Shown here: positions 10,263-20,212 of the stretch, in pieces
Position numbering within the stretch: the first letter of the stretch is position 1
How the letters are laid out: each line of letters starts with the position of its first letter
Origin: Actinomyces gerencseriae DSM 6844
GTDB lineage: Bacteria; Actinomycetota; Actinomycetes; Actinomycetales; Actinomycetaceae
Assembly (NCBI RefSeq): GCF_000429265.1
Contig: NZ_AUBN01000015.1
Span: 1-64,000, forward strand
DNA: 64,000 nucleotides
Direction: 5' to 3'
Program-made: the position numbers and the translations under genes
The notes under the pieces: generated by a model
Databases searched by the model: none
What the model was told of the DNA's origin: nothing
What the model saw: the letters and a program-made list of their open reading frames with translations, nothing else

Positions 10263-11116
10263 TAGTGCCCCTGGGCCTCCTCGGCGTCGTCGGTCAGGTA
10301 GGAGATCCGGCGCACGAGGTCGAAGGGGTCCGAGGTGTCGGTGGTGGTCAGGGTCCCGGGGACCGGCTGCGCCGGCCCGCCGCCCACCGAGTAGGTGGCT
10401 GTCCACGTGGTGGTCAGAGTGATGACCACGCCCTCGGCGGTCCGGGAGTATGCGTGGAAGACCGTGTGGTCGGGGTACGCGGCCCCCGGATCCTTGGTCG
10501 TGAGCGTGGTGCCGTCGCCCCAGTCCCAGGTGTACGACACGGGCGTGGCCACGATGGTCACGACGTCTCCGCCCATGGTGGTGGTCAGGGTCTGGGAGTC
10601 CCCCGAGGTGTAGGCGATGACGATCTTGGACACCAGCGCCTTGGACCCGGGCGGTTGTCGCACGATGCCCGAGCCACTGGCCATGACCTTGGCGACCTCC
10701 GAGGAGGTCATCACCACCGGCGCCGCGGCGCCGGCTGGATCAGCGGCAGCAGCAGCCTCTTCCGGAGCCGACCGGGCGCCGAAGGCAAGGCCGATCACCA
10801 CCCCGGTGCAGGCACCGCGGGCGACCGCGGAGCTCAATGTCTGGCAGTGCCTATAGGCCGCCGCCATGGAGGACTCGGCCTGGCCCCCGGAGGCCTCACC
10901 ATCCGCCGGGGCCTCGGCGGCAGAATCCTCCCCGATCCCCGCCGCGGGTGCTGGATCCGGGTCGACCACATACTTACGAGCGCGTGTAAACTCTGCAGAG
11001 TTGTCAAGCGTCTCAACACCCCACCTCTCCTCGGCCGTGGCGGGCGAGGTCATGCTCGCCGCTATGACGGCCGCCGCGGCGACGGCGATCGACGCGGTCC
11101 AGGCTGAGCCTCTCAT
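10262..11116 (-). CDS. Secreted PKD-domain protein
   Basis: A 284-residue protein with a likely Sec signal peptide (MRGSAWTASIAVAAAAVIAA..., cleavage near SPATA-EE). A low-complexity Ala/Pro/Glu region follows, then a C-terminal beta-sandwich with a recognisable polycystic-kidney-disease-type motif (TWDWGDGTTLTT) at about residues 185-200. Such domains usually mediate extracellular binding. It overlaps the upstream DUF6318 lipoprotein gene by 4 nt, so both are made together and sent to the cell surface. The stop codon TAG coincides with the IS630 target site. The flanks suggest the same TAG existed before insertion, so the C-terminus is probably unchanged. Specific ligand unknown. Confidence 0.7.
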   Translation of the reverse strand: MRGSAWTASIAVAAAAVIAASMTSPATAEERWGVETLDNSAEFTRARKYVVDPDPAPAAGIGEDSAAEAPADGEASGGQAESSMAAAYRHCQTLSSAVARGACTGVVIGLAFGARSAPEEAAAAADPAGAAAPVVMTSSEVAKVMASGSGIVRQPPGSKALVSKIVIAYTSGDSQTLTTTMGGDVVTIVATPVSYTWDWGDGTTLTTKDPGAAYPDHTVFHAYSRTAEGVVITLTTTWTATYSVGGGPAQPVPGTLTTTDTSDPFDLVRRISYLTDDAEEAQGH

Positions 11117-11826
11117 TCGCCCTGCTCCTCCTGCTCGACCCGTCCCCCTCGAACGACCCAGCGCCCGTCCACGTACTTCATGGCGAGCATGAGCAGGGTG
11201 CCGGTCGCGGGCTCACTCACGTCCGGCGGGGCGCCGGTGCCGTCGTAGGAGTAGGACGCCTCCTGGTCGAAGACGACGTCCACCTGGGAGTACTCGCTGT
11301 CGGGCCCGGGATCCAAGTAATCGGTCCGAGTAATGGTGTGAGTCCACGGACTGATCCATCCGCCGGCCTCGTGGAGCTTCCCGACATTGGTGATCACCGA
11401 GTTGCAGAACAGGCAGTCCTGCTGACTCATCGCCTTCCACTGCTCCAGGTCACCCGTGGCGTACACGTAGGGATACAGCTGGACGACGTAGGTCGCGGTC
11501 GCGATGGCCCCCTCGGAGGAGTTCTCGTCCATGTTCTCCGGCCTCTGCGGGGCCGGCATCGCCAGGGCCGCCTCGCGCTCGGCGGCCTGGTCCGCCGGAA
11601 GATCCGACGTCGGCGACGCTGAGGCCGACACGGACTCGGCGGAGTCCGGCGGACCGGCACTCCCCTGAGCGACGCCGCCGCCCCTGCCGCAGGCCACCAG
11701 GGCCCACAGCAGGCTCAGCGCCAGGACCGGTGTCACGACCGGCACCCATGCCCGCGAGCCGTCGCGGGGAGAAGGGCTCCGCTCAGGGAACCGCGTATCG
11801 AGAGGAGACGAGATCGAGGCGATCAT
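11113..11826 (-). CDS. DUF6318-family lipoprotein
   Basis: A 237-residue surface lipoprotein. A hydrophobic stretch (VTPVLALSLLWALVACG) ends in a lipobox with Cys near residue 46, followed by a Ser/Pro-rich linker. The domain contains ATATYVVQLYPYVYATGDLEQWKAMSQQDCLFCNSV, with the paired cysteines DCLFC typical of DUF6318 proteins of Actinomyces. The fold is probably SnoaL/NTF2-like, by resemblance. The long N-terminal region before the hydrophobic segment suggests the start may be later than 11826. It is the first gene of the pair with the PKD protein. Function unknown; the co-expressed pair may form a cell-envelope complex. Confidence 0.75.
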   Translation of the reverse strand: MIASISSPLDTRFPERSPSPRDGSRAWVPVVTPVLALSLLWALVACGRGGGVAQGSAGPPDSAESVSASASPTSDLPADQAAEREAALAMPAPQRPENMDENSSEGAIATATYVVQLYPYVYATGDLEQWKAMSQQDCLFCNSVITNVGKLHEAGGWISPWTHTITRTDYLDPGPDSEYSQVDVVFDQEASYSYDGTGAPPDVSEPATGTLLMLAMKYVDGRWVVRGGRVEQEEQGE

Positions 11827-12075
11827 GATCGCTCACCACCATCAACAACGAGGCAACAGGGAACACGGGCCACCATCGGCCCTAGGGATCAGGCACCGCG
11901 GATTGGTACCACGCCGGTACTGTACCGACAATTCCCCAGGACCCGCCATCCTCGTAGTCCCATGTGGATAACGTCGGGTCGCGCGGCGCCCGCGGGCTTC
12001 TGCGGGTCGGTCGTCGTGAAGCGGGCGGTTGCCGTCGGGCCCGAAGAGCATCCCCGGACGTCCCCCGCCCGGCAT

Positions 12076-12081
12076 TATCAT
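12076..12081 (+). promoter_or_regulatory. Predicted -10 box of the HerA-like gene
   Basis: TATCAT lies 6 nt upstream of ATG 12088, placing the expected start of transcription at the start codon. No Shine-Dalgarno is seen. The -35 is not recognisable. The 261-base stretch 11827-12087 otherwise holds nothing I can identify. Confidence 0.35.
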
Positions 12082-12087
12082 GACGGC

Positions 12088-14085
12088 ATGATCGACTCCG
12101 CAGCGATCGCACGACTCAAGGCCGAGGCCGCACGGGCCGCCGCCGACGCCGCCGAGGCCAGAGCCGCTGCGGCCCAGGCGGCCCTGGATGCCGCGCTCGC
12201 CACCGGTTCCGCATCCGCCGATCGTCCCGTTCCAGAGGCTCCGGCGGAAGCGCCCGTGGAGTCGGCGGCGTCGTCCGATTCCGACGCGGCGCCTCCTGCT
12301 GCCGAGCCCGCGGCGCCCTCCGAGTCCGCCGCGAACGACCCCCCGGACTCCACGGATGAGCCACCGGCGAGGGGCGCACCGGAGGCGGCGGAGACCCCTC
12401 AGTCCGAGGAGGCCGCCTACACCGCACAAGTGCGTTCCGGTTACGGCTTCTCCTCCCCCACCCTGCCGGTGGGCACCTACCTCGACACGCTCTCCGGTGG
12501 CGAGCCCGCAGCGGTCACAGGCCTGTCGATCGGCATCCCGTTGGAGCTGCTCAACCGGCACGCGCTGGTGGCCGGGGCAACCGGAACCGGCAAGACCCGC
12601 ACGCTCCAGCTCCTGGCCGAGGGCCTGTCCAGCGCCGGCGTGCCAGTGTTCCTGGCCGACGTCAAGGGCGACCTGACCGGCTTGGCCGAGCCCGGAGCCT
12701 CCAATGACAAGATCGCCTCCCGGATCGGCTCCACCGGTCAGGACTGGCAGGGCCGGTCCTTCCCCATCGAGCTGTTCAACCTCGGTGGATCGGACTCCGG
12801 CGCCGGTATCAACGGCACCCCGATCCGCACCACGGTCACCGAGTTCGGGCCGATCCTGCTCTCACGCGTCCTGGGGCTCAACGACACGCAGGCCTCCGCC
12901 CTCCAACTCGTCTTCCACTGGGCGGACGGCCAGGGGCTGGCCCTGCTGGACCTGAAGGACCTGCGCGCCGTCGTCGACTACCTGACGAACACCGACGCAG
13001 GCAAGGAGGAGCTCAAGACCATCGGCGGCGTCTCGGCGGCCACGGCCGGGGTCATCCTGCGCGAGATCGCCGCCCTGGAGGCCGCCGGCGGTGAGGCCTT
13101 CTTCGGCGAGCCCGCACTGGATGTGCGCGACCTCATGCGGGTCTCCCCCGATGGTCGGGGCGTCATCTCCGCCCTGGAGCTGGCCGACATCCAGTCCCAG
13201 GGCACGCTGTTCTCCACCTTCCTCATGTGGCTGCTCGCCGAGCTCTTCGAGACCCTGCCGGAGGTCGGCGACCCGGACAAGCCCACCATGGTGTTCTTCT
13301 TCGACGAGGCCCACCTGCTGTTCTCCGGCGCCTCGAAGGCCTTCCTGGAGGCCGTGGTGCGCACGGTGCGGCTCATCCGCTCCAAGGGCGTGGGCATCGT
13401 CTTCATCACCCAGTCCCCCACGGACGTCCCCGACGAGGTCCTGGCACAGCTCGGCAGCCGGGTCCAGCACGCCCTGCGCGCCCACACCCCGGCCGACGCC
13501 GTCAACCTTAAGAAGGCGGTCTCCACCTTCCCGGTCAGCCCGGTCGACCTCGGCCGGGTGCTCACGTCGCTGGGGACCGGCCAGGCCGTCGTCAGCGTCC
13601 TGGACGAGAAGGGGCGCCCGGCGCCGGTGGCCCCGGTGGTCGTCAACGTTCCCGCCGCCGTCATGGGGCCGGCCCAGGACGGCACGGTCAGCCAGGTGCT
13701 GGCCTCCTCTCCGCTCAAGCCCACGTACGCCACGAGTGTGGATAACGAGTCCGCCTACGAGCTGCTGGCCCAGCGGGTCCAGGCCGGCGCCGAGGCCGCC
13801 GAGGCCGCGCGCGCCGCCGAGCAGGCCGCCAAGGAGCAGGCCAAGGCCGACGCCGCCGCCCGGAAGGCCCTGGAGAAGGAGGCCGCCCGTCAGGCGGCTC
13901 GGCGTCGCAAGGAGGCCGAGCGCCTGGAGCGCGAGGCCGTCAAGGAGACCCAGCGTCGCCAGCGCGAGGCGGAGAGGGCCACCGAGCGCCGGCGCCGAGA
14001 GGTCGAGAAGACCATCGGCGGCCTGGGCCGCCAGATCACCCGCGAAATCACCCGTTCCATCTTCGGCACTCTGCGGAGGCGCTGA
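12088..14085 (+). CDS. HerA-like helicase/ATPase (DUF853, YjgR type)
   Basis: A 665-residue P-loop ATPase of the HerA/FtsK superfamily. Residues 1-110 are Ala/Glu/Pro-rich and probably disordered. Walker A is GATGTGKTRTLQLL at about residue 162. Walker B is TMVFFFDEAHLLF at about residue 400, followed by an Arg-rich sensor region (VRTVRLIRSKGVGIVFITQSP). The C-terminal 120 residues form a strongly charged coiled coil (Ala/Glu/Arg/Lys repeats). This is the chromosomal DUF853 protein family of unknown role. No NurA nuclease or defence partner lies next to it, so a housekeeping role is more likely than anti-phage function. ATG 12088 starts the family-like N-terminus. Confidence 0.88.
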   Translation: MIDSAAIARLKAEAARAAADAAEARAAAAQAALDAALATGSASADRPVPEAPAEAPVESAASSDSDAAPPAAEPAAPSESAANDPPDSTDEPPARGAPEAAETPQSEEAAYTAQVRSGYGFSSPTLPVGTYLDTLSGGEPAAVTGLSIGIPLELLNRHALVAGATGTGKTRTLQLLAEGLSSAGVPVFLADVKGDLTGLAEPGASNDKIASRIGSTGQDWQGRSFPIELFNLGGSDSGAGINGTPIRTTVTEFGPILLSRVLGLNDTQASALQLVFHWADGQGLALLDLKDLRAVVDYLTNTDAGKEELKTIGGVSAATAGVILREIAALEAAGGEAFFGEPALDVRDLMRVSPDGRGVISALELADIQSQGTLFSTFLMWLLAELFETLPEVGDPDKPTMVFFFDEAHLLFSGASKAFLEAVVRTVRLIRSKGVGIVFITQSPTDVPDEVLAQLGSRVQHALRAHTPADAVNLKKAVSTFPVSPVDLGRVLTSLGTGQAVVSVLDEKGRPAPVAPVVVNVPAAVMGPAQDGTVSQVLASSPLKPTYATSVDNESAYELLAQRVQAGAEAAEAARAAEQAAKEQAKADAAARKALEKEAARQAARRRKEAERLEREAVKETQRRQREAERATERRRREVEKTIGGLGRQITREITRSIFGTLRRR

Positions 14086-14100
14086 GGCGAGGAGGCTCCG

Positions 14101-14619
14101 TTGAGCATAGGCAACGTCGCATTCATCACAATCGCACTCTTCATGGTTCACGAGTTCGACGAGATCATCTTCATTCGCCGATACATCGACGAGCACGCCA
14201 GGGACAGGCGGTACTCGACGGAGATGTTCATCGCCGGAGCCGGCAACTATCCGTCGACCGAGTCGGTGGCCGTCATGATCTGCGAGGAGTTCATCGTCGC
14301 GAGCCTCATCCTGCTGATCGGAATTCTTCTGGGGTCGATGGAGACGATCGTCGCCACCTCCATCGTCTACGCGCTGCACCTCCTCGCCCACATCCGTGAA
14401 GTCTTCGCCTTCCCCGGCTGGGCGCCGGGAAGCCGGTCCGCCCTCGTCACCTTCCCGCTGGTGGCGGTGACGCTGGGCGCCGTGTTCATCATGGTCCCCA
14501 TGAACTACCCGGTGCTGGCGATCCTCACGGTCGTGATCGGCGCCGTGCTGATGACGAACCTGGGCATTCTTCTCAGGATGACGAGCAGGGTCGACGCCGC
14601 GATCACGAGAGCCGTGTGA
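14101..14619 (+). CDS. HXXEE domain-containing membrane protein
   Basis: A 172-residue predicted integral membrane protein. The HXXEE signature appears as HEFDE at residues 17-21, with ICEEF in the middle and HLLAHI later, three polar blocks between hydrophobic helices, as in this family. About five transmembrane segments are visible. The start is TTG 14101, supported by GAGGAGG at 14089-14095. It follows the HerA-like gene by only 15 nt, so it is probably cotranscribed. The family's function is not known; the conserved His/Glu residues in membrane helices suggest metal binding or catalysis. Confidence 0.75.
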   Translation: MSIGNVAFITIALFMVHEFDEIIFIRRYIDEHARDRRYSTEMFIAGAGNYPSTESVAVMICEEFIVASLILLIGILLGSMETIVATSIVYALHLLAHIREVFAFPGWAPGSRSALVTFPLVAVTLGAVFIMVPMNYPVLAILTVVIGAVLMTNLGILLRMTSRVDAAITRAV

Positions 14620-14684
14620 CGCAGCGGGAGCCTCGGGCGCTCTCCCAGCGCGACGGATCACGTGCGCGTCGTACAAGGGACCCA

Positions 14685-14760
14685 TGGTGGACCCGGCCGG
14701 ACTCGAACCGACGACCTCCGCGGTGTAAACGCGCTGCTCTACCAACTGAGCTACGGGTCC
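14685..14760 (-). tRNA. tRNA-Val(TAC)
   Basis: The minus strand folds into a canonical 76-nt cloverleaf: acceptor GGACCCG/CGGGTCC, D arm GCTC/GAGC, anticodon loop TTTACAC (anticodon UAC) and T arm with GGTTCGAGT. The 3' CCA is encoded. It lies between the HXXEE gene and the DUF3052 gene. Confidence 0.95.
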
Positions 14761-14854
14761 GCGCCCTCGCAGGACCGCGAGGGGCGAGAGTATCAGGCGG
14801 CCCCCATCGCCCATCGGGCCGACCGAGCACCGGCGGCCCGGGCCCCGGAGCCGC

Positions 14855-15259
14855 TCAGCGCCGACGGCTGGAGATGCGGATGCCGCTCCAGCGCTCTCCC
14901 ATCGATGCCGCCGACGTCGCGTGCATGCCGGCGGTTCCCGCGGCCTCCTCGATATCGGAGGCGGGAACCGCACCCGTCGTGCGGGCCTTGGGCGTCAGCA
15001 GCCACAGCACGCCGTCGCCGTCGAGATTGGCCTGCGCATCCACGAGAAGGTCGGTCAGATCGTCCACATCACCGTCGTCGTGGCGCCACCAGATGAGCGC
15101 GGAGTCGGCCACATCCTCGTAGTCCTCATCGACGAGCCCGGTTCCGGTCTCGGCCTCCGCGGCCCGACGGAGCGCCTCGTCGACGTCGTCGTCATACCCG
15201 AACTCCTGGATGATGAGGCCCGAGTCGAAGCCGAAGGCCCCGCCCGCTGTGCTCGTCAC
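14855..15259 (-). CDS. DUF3052 family protein
   Basis: A 134-residue small acidic cytosolic protein. Family features are the start FGFDSGLIIQEFGYDDDVDEALR, the DSALIWWRHDDGDVDDLTDLLVDA block, and VLWLLTPKA followed by the EEAAGTAGMHATSA region. In actinobacteria this gene is typically placed divergently from aceE, exactly as here (start to start, about 360 bp apart). GTG 15259 has GGAAGGGAG upstream. The role is unproven; the conserved pairing suggests a link to pyruvate dehydrogenase or central carbon metabolism. Confidence 0.85.
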   Translation of the reverse strand: MTSTAGGAFGFDSGLIIQEFGYDDDVDEALRRAAEAETGTGLVDEDYEDVADSALIWWRHDDGDVDDLTDLLVDAQANLDGDGVLWLLTPKARTTGAVPASDIEEAAGTAGMHATSAASMGERWSGIRISSRRR

Positions 15260-15428
15260 TATGGTCTGCTCCCTTCCTGGGCGTGCGCCCCTTGACCGGC
15301 CCCGCCGTCGAGACCGTGAGGACTAGCCCACCGCACGAAGGCCGGAATGCGCAAGCGAACACGCACTCGCAATCTCAGCGTATGCGCACCGCACCGGTCG
15401 GCGCGACACCCCACTCCACTTCAAGTGT

Positions 15429-15445
15429 TTCACATCACACGTGAA
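15429..15445. promoter_or_regulatory. Inverted repeat in the DUF3052-aceE intergenic region
   Basis: TTCAC and GTGAA are separated by 7 bases (TTCACATCACACGTGAA), inside the only AT-richer part of the 364-base divergent region 15260-15623. It is a candidate operator for regulation of aceE. No factor can be assigned from sequence. Confidence 0.3.
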
Positions 15446-15623
15446 TTAGGACTTTCTTCCCCCTGAGAGAGGATCACGACCGCTCGGAGGGCCTAGATTG
15501 GGGACTGTCAGCCCCGACGGGCCCAGTATGCGTTCGACGACTCGACCGACCGCCGGTTGTCCGGAGAGCCGTTCGCCGTCGGCCCGCCGCCCCGACCGTG
15601 CAGACGCGAGGAAAGAGGATTCC

Positions 15624-18377
15624 GTGAGCCCCACCAGTGACGCCACGCCGCTGATCGACGGCCTCCTGACCAAGGTCGCCGACAACGACCCGGAGGAGAC
15701 CAAGGAGTGGCTCGAATCCCTCGAGGCCCTCATCCAGGACAAGGGGGGCCCGCGCGCCCGCTACATCCTGCTGTCGATGCTGGCCGAGGCCCGCAAGAAG
15801 AACGTCAGCCTCCCGGCTCAGACGACCACCCCCTACGTCAACACCATCGCGGTCGAGAACGAGCCCTACTTCCCCGGCGACGAGGACGCCGAGCGCACCT
15901 ACCGCCGCTGGCTGCGCTGGAACGCCGCCGTCATGGTCACACGGGCCCAGCGCCCCGGCGTCGGCGTCGGCGGGCACATCTCCTCCTACGCCTCCACGGC
16001 GACCCTCTACGAGGTCGGCTTCAACCACTTCTTCCGCGGCAAGGACCACCCCGGCGGCGGCGACCACATCTTCTTCCAGGGGCACGCCTCTCCGGGCAAC
16101 TACGCGCGTGCCTTCCTCGAAGGCCGACTGGGCGAGGCCGACCTGGACGGCTTCCGCCAGGAGTGCTCCCGCCCCGCCGGCGGCCGGGGCCTGCCCTCCT
16201 ACCCGCACCCGCGTCGCATGGACGACTTCTGGGAGTACCCCACCGTGTCCATGGGGCTGGGACCGGCGGAGGCCATCTACCAGGCGTGGTTCGACAAGTA
16301 CCTCGACGGCGCGGGCATCAAGGACACCTCCGCCCAGCGCACCTGGGCCTTCCTGGGCGACGGCGAGATGGACGAGCCCGAGTCCCGCGGCATGCTCCAG
16401 CTGGCGGCCTCCCAGCAGCTGGACAACCTCACCTTCGTCATCAACTGCAACCTGCAGCGCCTCGACGGCCCCGTGCGGGGCAACGGCAAGATCATCCAGG
16501 AGCTCGAGGCCTTCTTCAAGGGCGCCGGCTGGAACGTCATCAAGGTGATCTGGGGCCGCGGCTGGGACCAGCTGCTGGCCGCCGACAAGGACCACGCCCT
16601 GGAGCACCTCATGATGGAGACCCTCGACGGGGACTACCAGACCTTCAAGGCCAACGACGGCGCCTACGTGCGCGAGCACTTCTTCGGACGCGACGCGCGC
16701 ACGGCCGAGCTGGTCAGGGACTGGACCGACGAGGAGATCTGGGCCCTGCAGCGCGGCGGCAACGACTACCGCAAGATGTACGCCGCCTACAAGGCCGCGA
16801 CCGAGCACCGGGGCCAGCCCACCGTCGTCCTCGCCCACACGGTCAAGGGCTATCTCCTGGGCTCCCACTTCGCGGGCCGCAACGCGACCCACCAGATGAA
16901 GAAGCTCAAGGTCGACGACCTCAAGGGCCTGCGGGACCGCCTGCACATCCCGATCACGGACGAGGAACTCGAGGCCGACCCCTACATGCCCCCCTACTAC
17001 CGGCCCGCCCCGGACGATCCGGCACTGCTCTACATGCTCGAGCGCCGCAAGCAGCTCGGCGGCTTCCTGCCCGAGCGCCGCGACGACGGCAAGCGGCTCG
17101 ACCTGCCCGGGGACAAGGCCTATCGCATCCTCAAGGGCGGATCCGGCAAGCAGGAGGTCGCCTCGACCATGGCCTTCGTGCGCCTGCTCAAGGAGCTCAT
17201 CAAGGACAAGGGCGTCGGGCGCCGCATCGTGCCGATCATCCCCGACGAGTCGCGCACCTTCGGGCTGGAGTCGCTCTTCCCCACCAAGAAGATCTTCAAC
17301 ACCCAGGGGCAGAGCTACACGCCGGTGGACGCCGACATGATGCTGTCCTACCGCGAGTCCGACTCCGGCCAGATCATGCACACCGGCATCAACGAGGCCG
17401 GCAGCGCCGCCCTGTTCCAGGTCGCGGGCACGAGCTACGCCACCCACGGCCAGCCCATGATCCCCGTCTACATCTTCTACTCGATGTTCGGCTTCCAGCG
17501 CACCGGCGACCAGCTCTGGGCCGCCGGCGACCAGCTCGCGCGAGGATTCGTCGTCGGCGCGACGGCGGGCCGCACGACGCTCACCGGCGAGGGCACCCAG
17601 CACATGGACGGGCACTCCCCGCTCATCTCCTGGACCAACGAGGCCTTCGCCTCCTACGACCCGGCCTACGCCTACGAGATCCGCCACATCGTGCGCGACG
17701 CCCTGGACCGCTGGTACGGGCCGGACTCGGGTCGGGACCGCAACATCATGTACTACCTCACGGTCTACAACGAGCCCATGGTCCAGCCCGCCGAGCCGGC
17801 CGACGTCGATGTCGAGGGCATCATCAAGGGCATCCACAGGATCGCCGGCGCCCCCGAGAGCGACGGGCCGGAGGTCCAGCTGCTCGCCTCCGGTGTCGGC
17901 GTGCCATGGGCCCTGGAGGCCCGCCGCATCCTGACCCAGGACTGGGGCGTGCGCGCCTCGGTGTGGTCCGTGACGTCCTGGGGCGAGCTGCGCCGCGAGG
18001 CGCTGGCGGTCGACAGGGACAACTTCCTCAACCCCTCGGGCCCCCGAGGCGTCCCCTATCTCACCAGCAGGCTCGCGAGTGCGCAGGGGCCCTTCATCGC
18101 CACCAGCGACTACGACCACGCGGTTCCCGACCTCATCCGGCCATGGGTCCCCGGCAGCTACCACGTGCTGGGCGCCGACGGCTTCGGCTTCTCCGACACG
18201 CGCGCCGCGGCCCGCCGCCACTACCTCATCGACGCGGACTCCGTGGTCGTCAAGGCGCTCCAGGCACTGGCCGACGACGGCATGCTCAGCCGCTCGGTGC
18301 TGCAGCACGCTGTGGACCGCTACGACCTGAGCAACGTGAACGCCGGGAGATCCGGCGCCCAGGGCGGCGAGTCCTGA
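15624..18377 (+). CDS. aceE: Pyruvate dehydrogenase E1 component, homodimeric type
   Basis: A 917-residue thiamine-diphosphate enzyme that decarboxylates pyruvate and passes the acetyl group to the E2 lipoyl domain, feeding acetyl-CoA into central metabolism. The ThDP/Mg motif is [12 protein letters not shown] followed by [16 protein letters not shown] at about residues 246-285. Other family blocks are [23 protein letters not shown], the HQMKKL segment, and the C-terminal [12 protein letters not shown] domain. GTG 15624 is chosen (GAAAGAGGA just upstream; family N-terminus near [22 protein letters not shown]). An in-frame ATG at 15498 would add 42 unrelated residues. E2 and E3 genes are not in the window. 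A strong stem-loop follows. Confidence 0.96.
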   Translation: MSPTSDATPLIDGLLTKVADNDPEETKEWLESLEALIQDKGGPRARYILLSMLAEARKKNVSLPAQTTTPYVNTIAVENEPYFPGDEDAERTYRRWLRWNAAVMVTRAQRPGVGVGGHISSYASTATLYEVGFNHFFRGKDHPGGGDHIFFQGHASPGNYARAFLEGRLGEADLDGFRQECSRPAGGRGLPSYPHPRRMDDFWEYPTVSMGLGPAEAIYQAWFDKYLDGAGIKDTSAQRTWAFLGDGEMDEPESRGMLQLAASQQLDNLTFVINCNLQRLDGPVRGNGKIIQELEAFFKGAGWNVIKVIWGRGWDQLLAADKDHALEHLMMETLDGDYQTFKANDGAYVREHFFGRDARTAELVRDWTDEEIWALQRGGNDYRKMYAAYKAATEHRGQPTVVLAHTVKGYLLGSHFAGRNATHQMKKLKVDDLKGLRDRLHIPITDEELEADPYMPPYYRPAPDDPALLYMLERRKQLGGFLPERRDDGKRLDLPGDKAYRILKGGSGKQEVASTMAFVRLLKELIKDKGVGRRIVPIIPDESRTFGLESLFPTKKIFNTQGQSYTPVDADMMLSYRESDSGQIMHTGINEAGSAALFQVAGTSYATHGQPMIPVYIFYSMFGFQRTGDQLWAAGDQLARGFVVGATAGRTTLTGEGTQHMDGHSPLISWTNEAFASYDPAYAYEIRHIVRDALDRWYGPDSGRDRNIMYYLTVYNEPMVQPAEPADVDVEGIIKGIHRIAGAPESDGPEVQLLASGVGVPWALEARRILTQDWGVRASVWSVTSWGELRREALAVDRDNFLNPSGPRGVPYLTSRLASAQGPFIATSDYDHAVPDLIRPWVPGSYHVLGADGFGFSDTRAAARRHYLIDADSVVVKALQALADDGMLSRSVLQHAVDRYDLSNVNAGRSGAQGGES

Positions 18378-18378
18378 G

Positions 18379-18410
18379 CCGACGGCGGGGCCGGGGCGCC
18401 CCGCCGTCGG
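18379..18410. terminator. Bidirectional terminator between aceE and aspA
   Basis: A perfect 13-bp GC stem (CCGACGGCGGGGC with GCCCCGCCGTCGG) around a 6-base loop sits in the 43-bp gap between the convergent aceE and aspA genes. Confidence 0.7.
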
Positions 18411-18420
18411 AAGACCGGCG

Positions 18421-19905
18421 TCAGGATGCCGGATCCTGCGCGCCCGCGGTCTCCGTGCCCGCCGGCATCGACGGATCGGCCCCCGAGTACTGACTCGTGT
18501 CCCGGTAGCGGGGCCGCAGCAGGTTCTCCACGCTGAGCAGCTCGTCGAGGACGTCCTCGTCCAGCAGCCCCATCTCCAGGACGACCTCGCGCACACGACG
18601 GCCGGAGCGGGCGCACTCGCGTCCCACCAGGTCGCCGTTGTGATGACCGATGACCTCGTTGAGGTAGGTGACGATGCCGATCGAGCCCAGCACGTTGTTG
18701 CGGCAGACCTCCTCATTGGCCTCGATGCCGATGACGCACAGCTCGCGCAGGGTTCTCATGGCGTTGCGCAGGAGCCCGATCGACTCGAAGGCCGTCTGCC
18801 CGATGACCGGCTCCATGACATTGAGCTGGAGCTGGCCGGCCTCCGCCGCGAAGGTCAGCGCCACGTCGTTGCCGATGACCTTGAAGCACACCTGGTTGAC
18901 GACTTCGGGGATCACGGGGTTGACCTTGGCGGGCATGATCGATGAGCCCGCCGCTCGCTCCGGCAGACGGATCTCCCCCAGGCCCGCGCGCGGTCCGGAT
19001 GCCAGCAGCCGCAGGTCGTTGCAGATCTTGGAGAGCTTGACCGCCAGTCGCTTGATCGCCGCGTGCATGGAGACGTAGGCGCCGGTGTCGCTCGTGGCCT
19101 CGAGCAGGTTCGAGGCCCCCTTGACGTCCAGGTCGGTGATCTCGCGCAGGTGCCGCACCACCGCCTCCTGGTACCCGGGGGGTGTATTGAGACCGGTGCC
19201 GATGGCGGTGGCGCCGAGGTTCACCTCCAGAAGCAGGTCCGAATTGTGAATGAGGCGCTCGACCTCCTCGTCCAGGAGCACGGCGAAGGCCTGGAACTCC
19301 TGCCCCAGGCTCATGGGCACGGCGTCCTGCAACTGGGTGCGCCCCATCTTGAGCACGTCGGCGAACTGGCGGGACTTGCCCAGGAAGGCGTCGATGAGCT
19401 CGCACAGCTCGGCCTCCAGGCCCTGCACCGCCGCGTGCAGGCCCAGGCGGAAGCCCGTGGGATAGGCGTCATTGGTCGATTGGGACTTGTTGACATGATC
19501 GTTGGGGTGGACGATGTCGTAGCGCCCCTTGGCGTAGCCCAGGTGCTCCAGCGCGAGATTGGCGACCACCTCGTTGGTGTTCATGTTGAGGCTCGTCCCC
19601 GCGCCGCCCTGGAAGACGTCGATGGGGAACTGGTCGAGGCAGCGTCCGCCCTCCAGGATCTGGTCGCACGCCCACACGATCGCGTCGGCCACCTCCGGGG
19701 TGAGGGTGCCCAGCTCGCGGTTGGCCAGGGCGGAGGCCTTCTTGACCTGGACCATGCCGCGCACGAATGTCGGCTCATCGCCGACGGCCACTCCCGACAG
19801 ACGGTAGTTCTCAAGGGCCCTCAGCGTGTGAACGCCCCAGTAGGCCTCCAGAGGAACCTGGCGCGCTCCGAGAAGATCCTCCTCGGTACGGGTGGCTGGT
19901 GTCAT
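18421..19905 (-). CDS. aspA: Aspartate ammonia-lyase
   Basis: A 494-residue homotetrameric lyase that converts L-aspartate to fumarate and ammonia. The superfamily signature [11 protein letters not shown] is intact, with [11 protein letters not shown]-like substrate-binding text ([15 protein letters not shown]) and the ThrX-rich [13 protein letters not shown] block. N-terminal [23 protein letters not shown] fits AspA rather than fumarase C. The second of two adjacent ATGs (19905) is preferred because AGGAG then has 5-nt spacing. The C-terminus carries a short extra tail ([19 protein letters not shown]). It is convergent with aceE and divergent from fasR; the 300-base gap to fasR shows no further gene. 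Confidence 0.95.
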   Translation of the reverse strand: MTPATRTEEDLLGARQVPLEAYWGVHTLRALENYRLSGVAVGDEPTFVRGMVQVKKASALANRELGTLTPEVADAIVWACDQILEGGRCLDQFPIDVFQGGAGTSLNMNTNEVVANLALEHLGYAKGRYDIVHPNDHVNKSQSTNDAYPTGFRLGLHAAVQGLEAELCELIDAFLGKSRQFADVLKMGRTQLQDAVPMSLGQEFQAFAVLLDEEVERLIHNSDLLLEVNLGATAIGTGLNTPPGYQEAVVRHLREITDLDVKGASNLLEATSDTGAYVSMHAAIKRLAVKLSKICNDLRLLASGPRAGLGEIRLPERAAGSSIMPAKVNPVIPEVVNQVCFKVIGNDVALTFAAEAGQLQLNVMEPVIGQTAFESIGLLRNAMRTLRELCVIGIEANEEVCRNNVLGSIGIVTYLNEVIGHHNGDLVGRECARSGRRVREVVLEMGLLDEDVLDELLSVENLLRPRYRDTSQYSGADPSMPAGTETAGAQDPAS

Positions 19906-20212
19906 CATCGCTCCTGCCTCGGCAAGTCCGCCGTCCATCTCGACTGGGTCATCGCTACCGGATCGTCCGTGCTCGGCGGCAGAACCACCGCCCGCTCGTA
20001 CCGCGCCCAACACTACTCGCCGGAGGCCCGACCGACGGGATATCGGCGCCGTCCGTCGCCGTTCCCGACCATCGCCGCCATCGGACGGCCGGCGATCCGC
20101 TCCGCCGCACCCGGCGGCACCGTCCCCGGGGACGGCCTCCGGTCCCGGGTCCGCTCGGGCCCGGACCCGCCCGTCGGGAAACCTCGGGAGGCCTCTCGGT
20201 ACCATCCGCAGT

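Larger units (their letters stand above)
9138..10264 (-). mobile_element. IS630-family insertion sequence, complete
   Basis: 1123 bp lie between TA dinucleotides at 9138-9139 and 10263-10264, the TA target duplication typical of IS630/Tc1 elements. The 30-bp terminal inverted repeats begin GTGTCGCGTG and GTGTCTCGTG. The transposase runs right to left in two frames joined by a -1 shift. The left part is identical, as far as read, to the truncated inverted copy at 245-909. This implies recent duplication. Confidence 0.92.

Noticed and set aside
12088-14085. HerA-like ATPase as part of a defence island
   Set aside because: No nuclease, methylase or other defence partner nearby; it is the chromosomal DUF853 type and is followed by HXXEE and tRNA-Val.
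15474-18716. 1080-residue minus-strand open frame
   Set aside because: Antisense shadow of aceE caused by high GC third positions.
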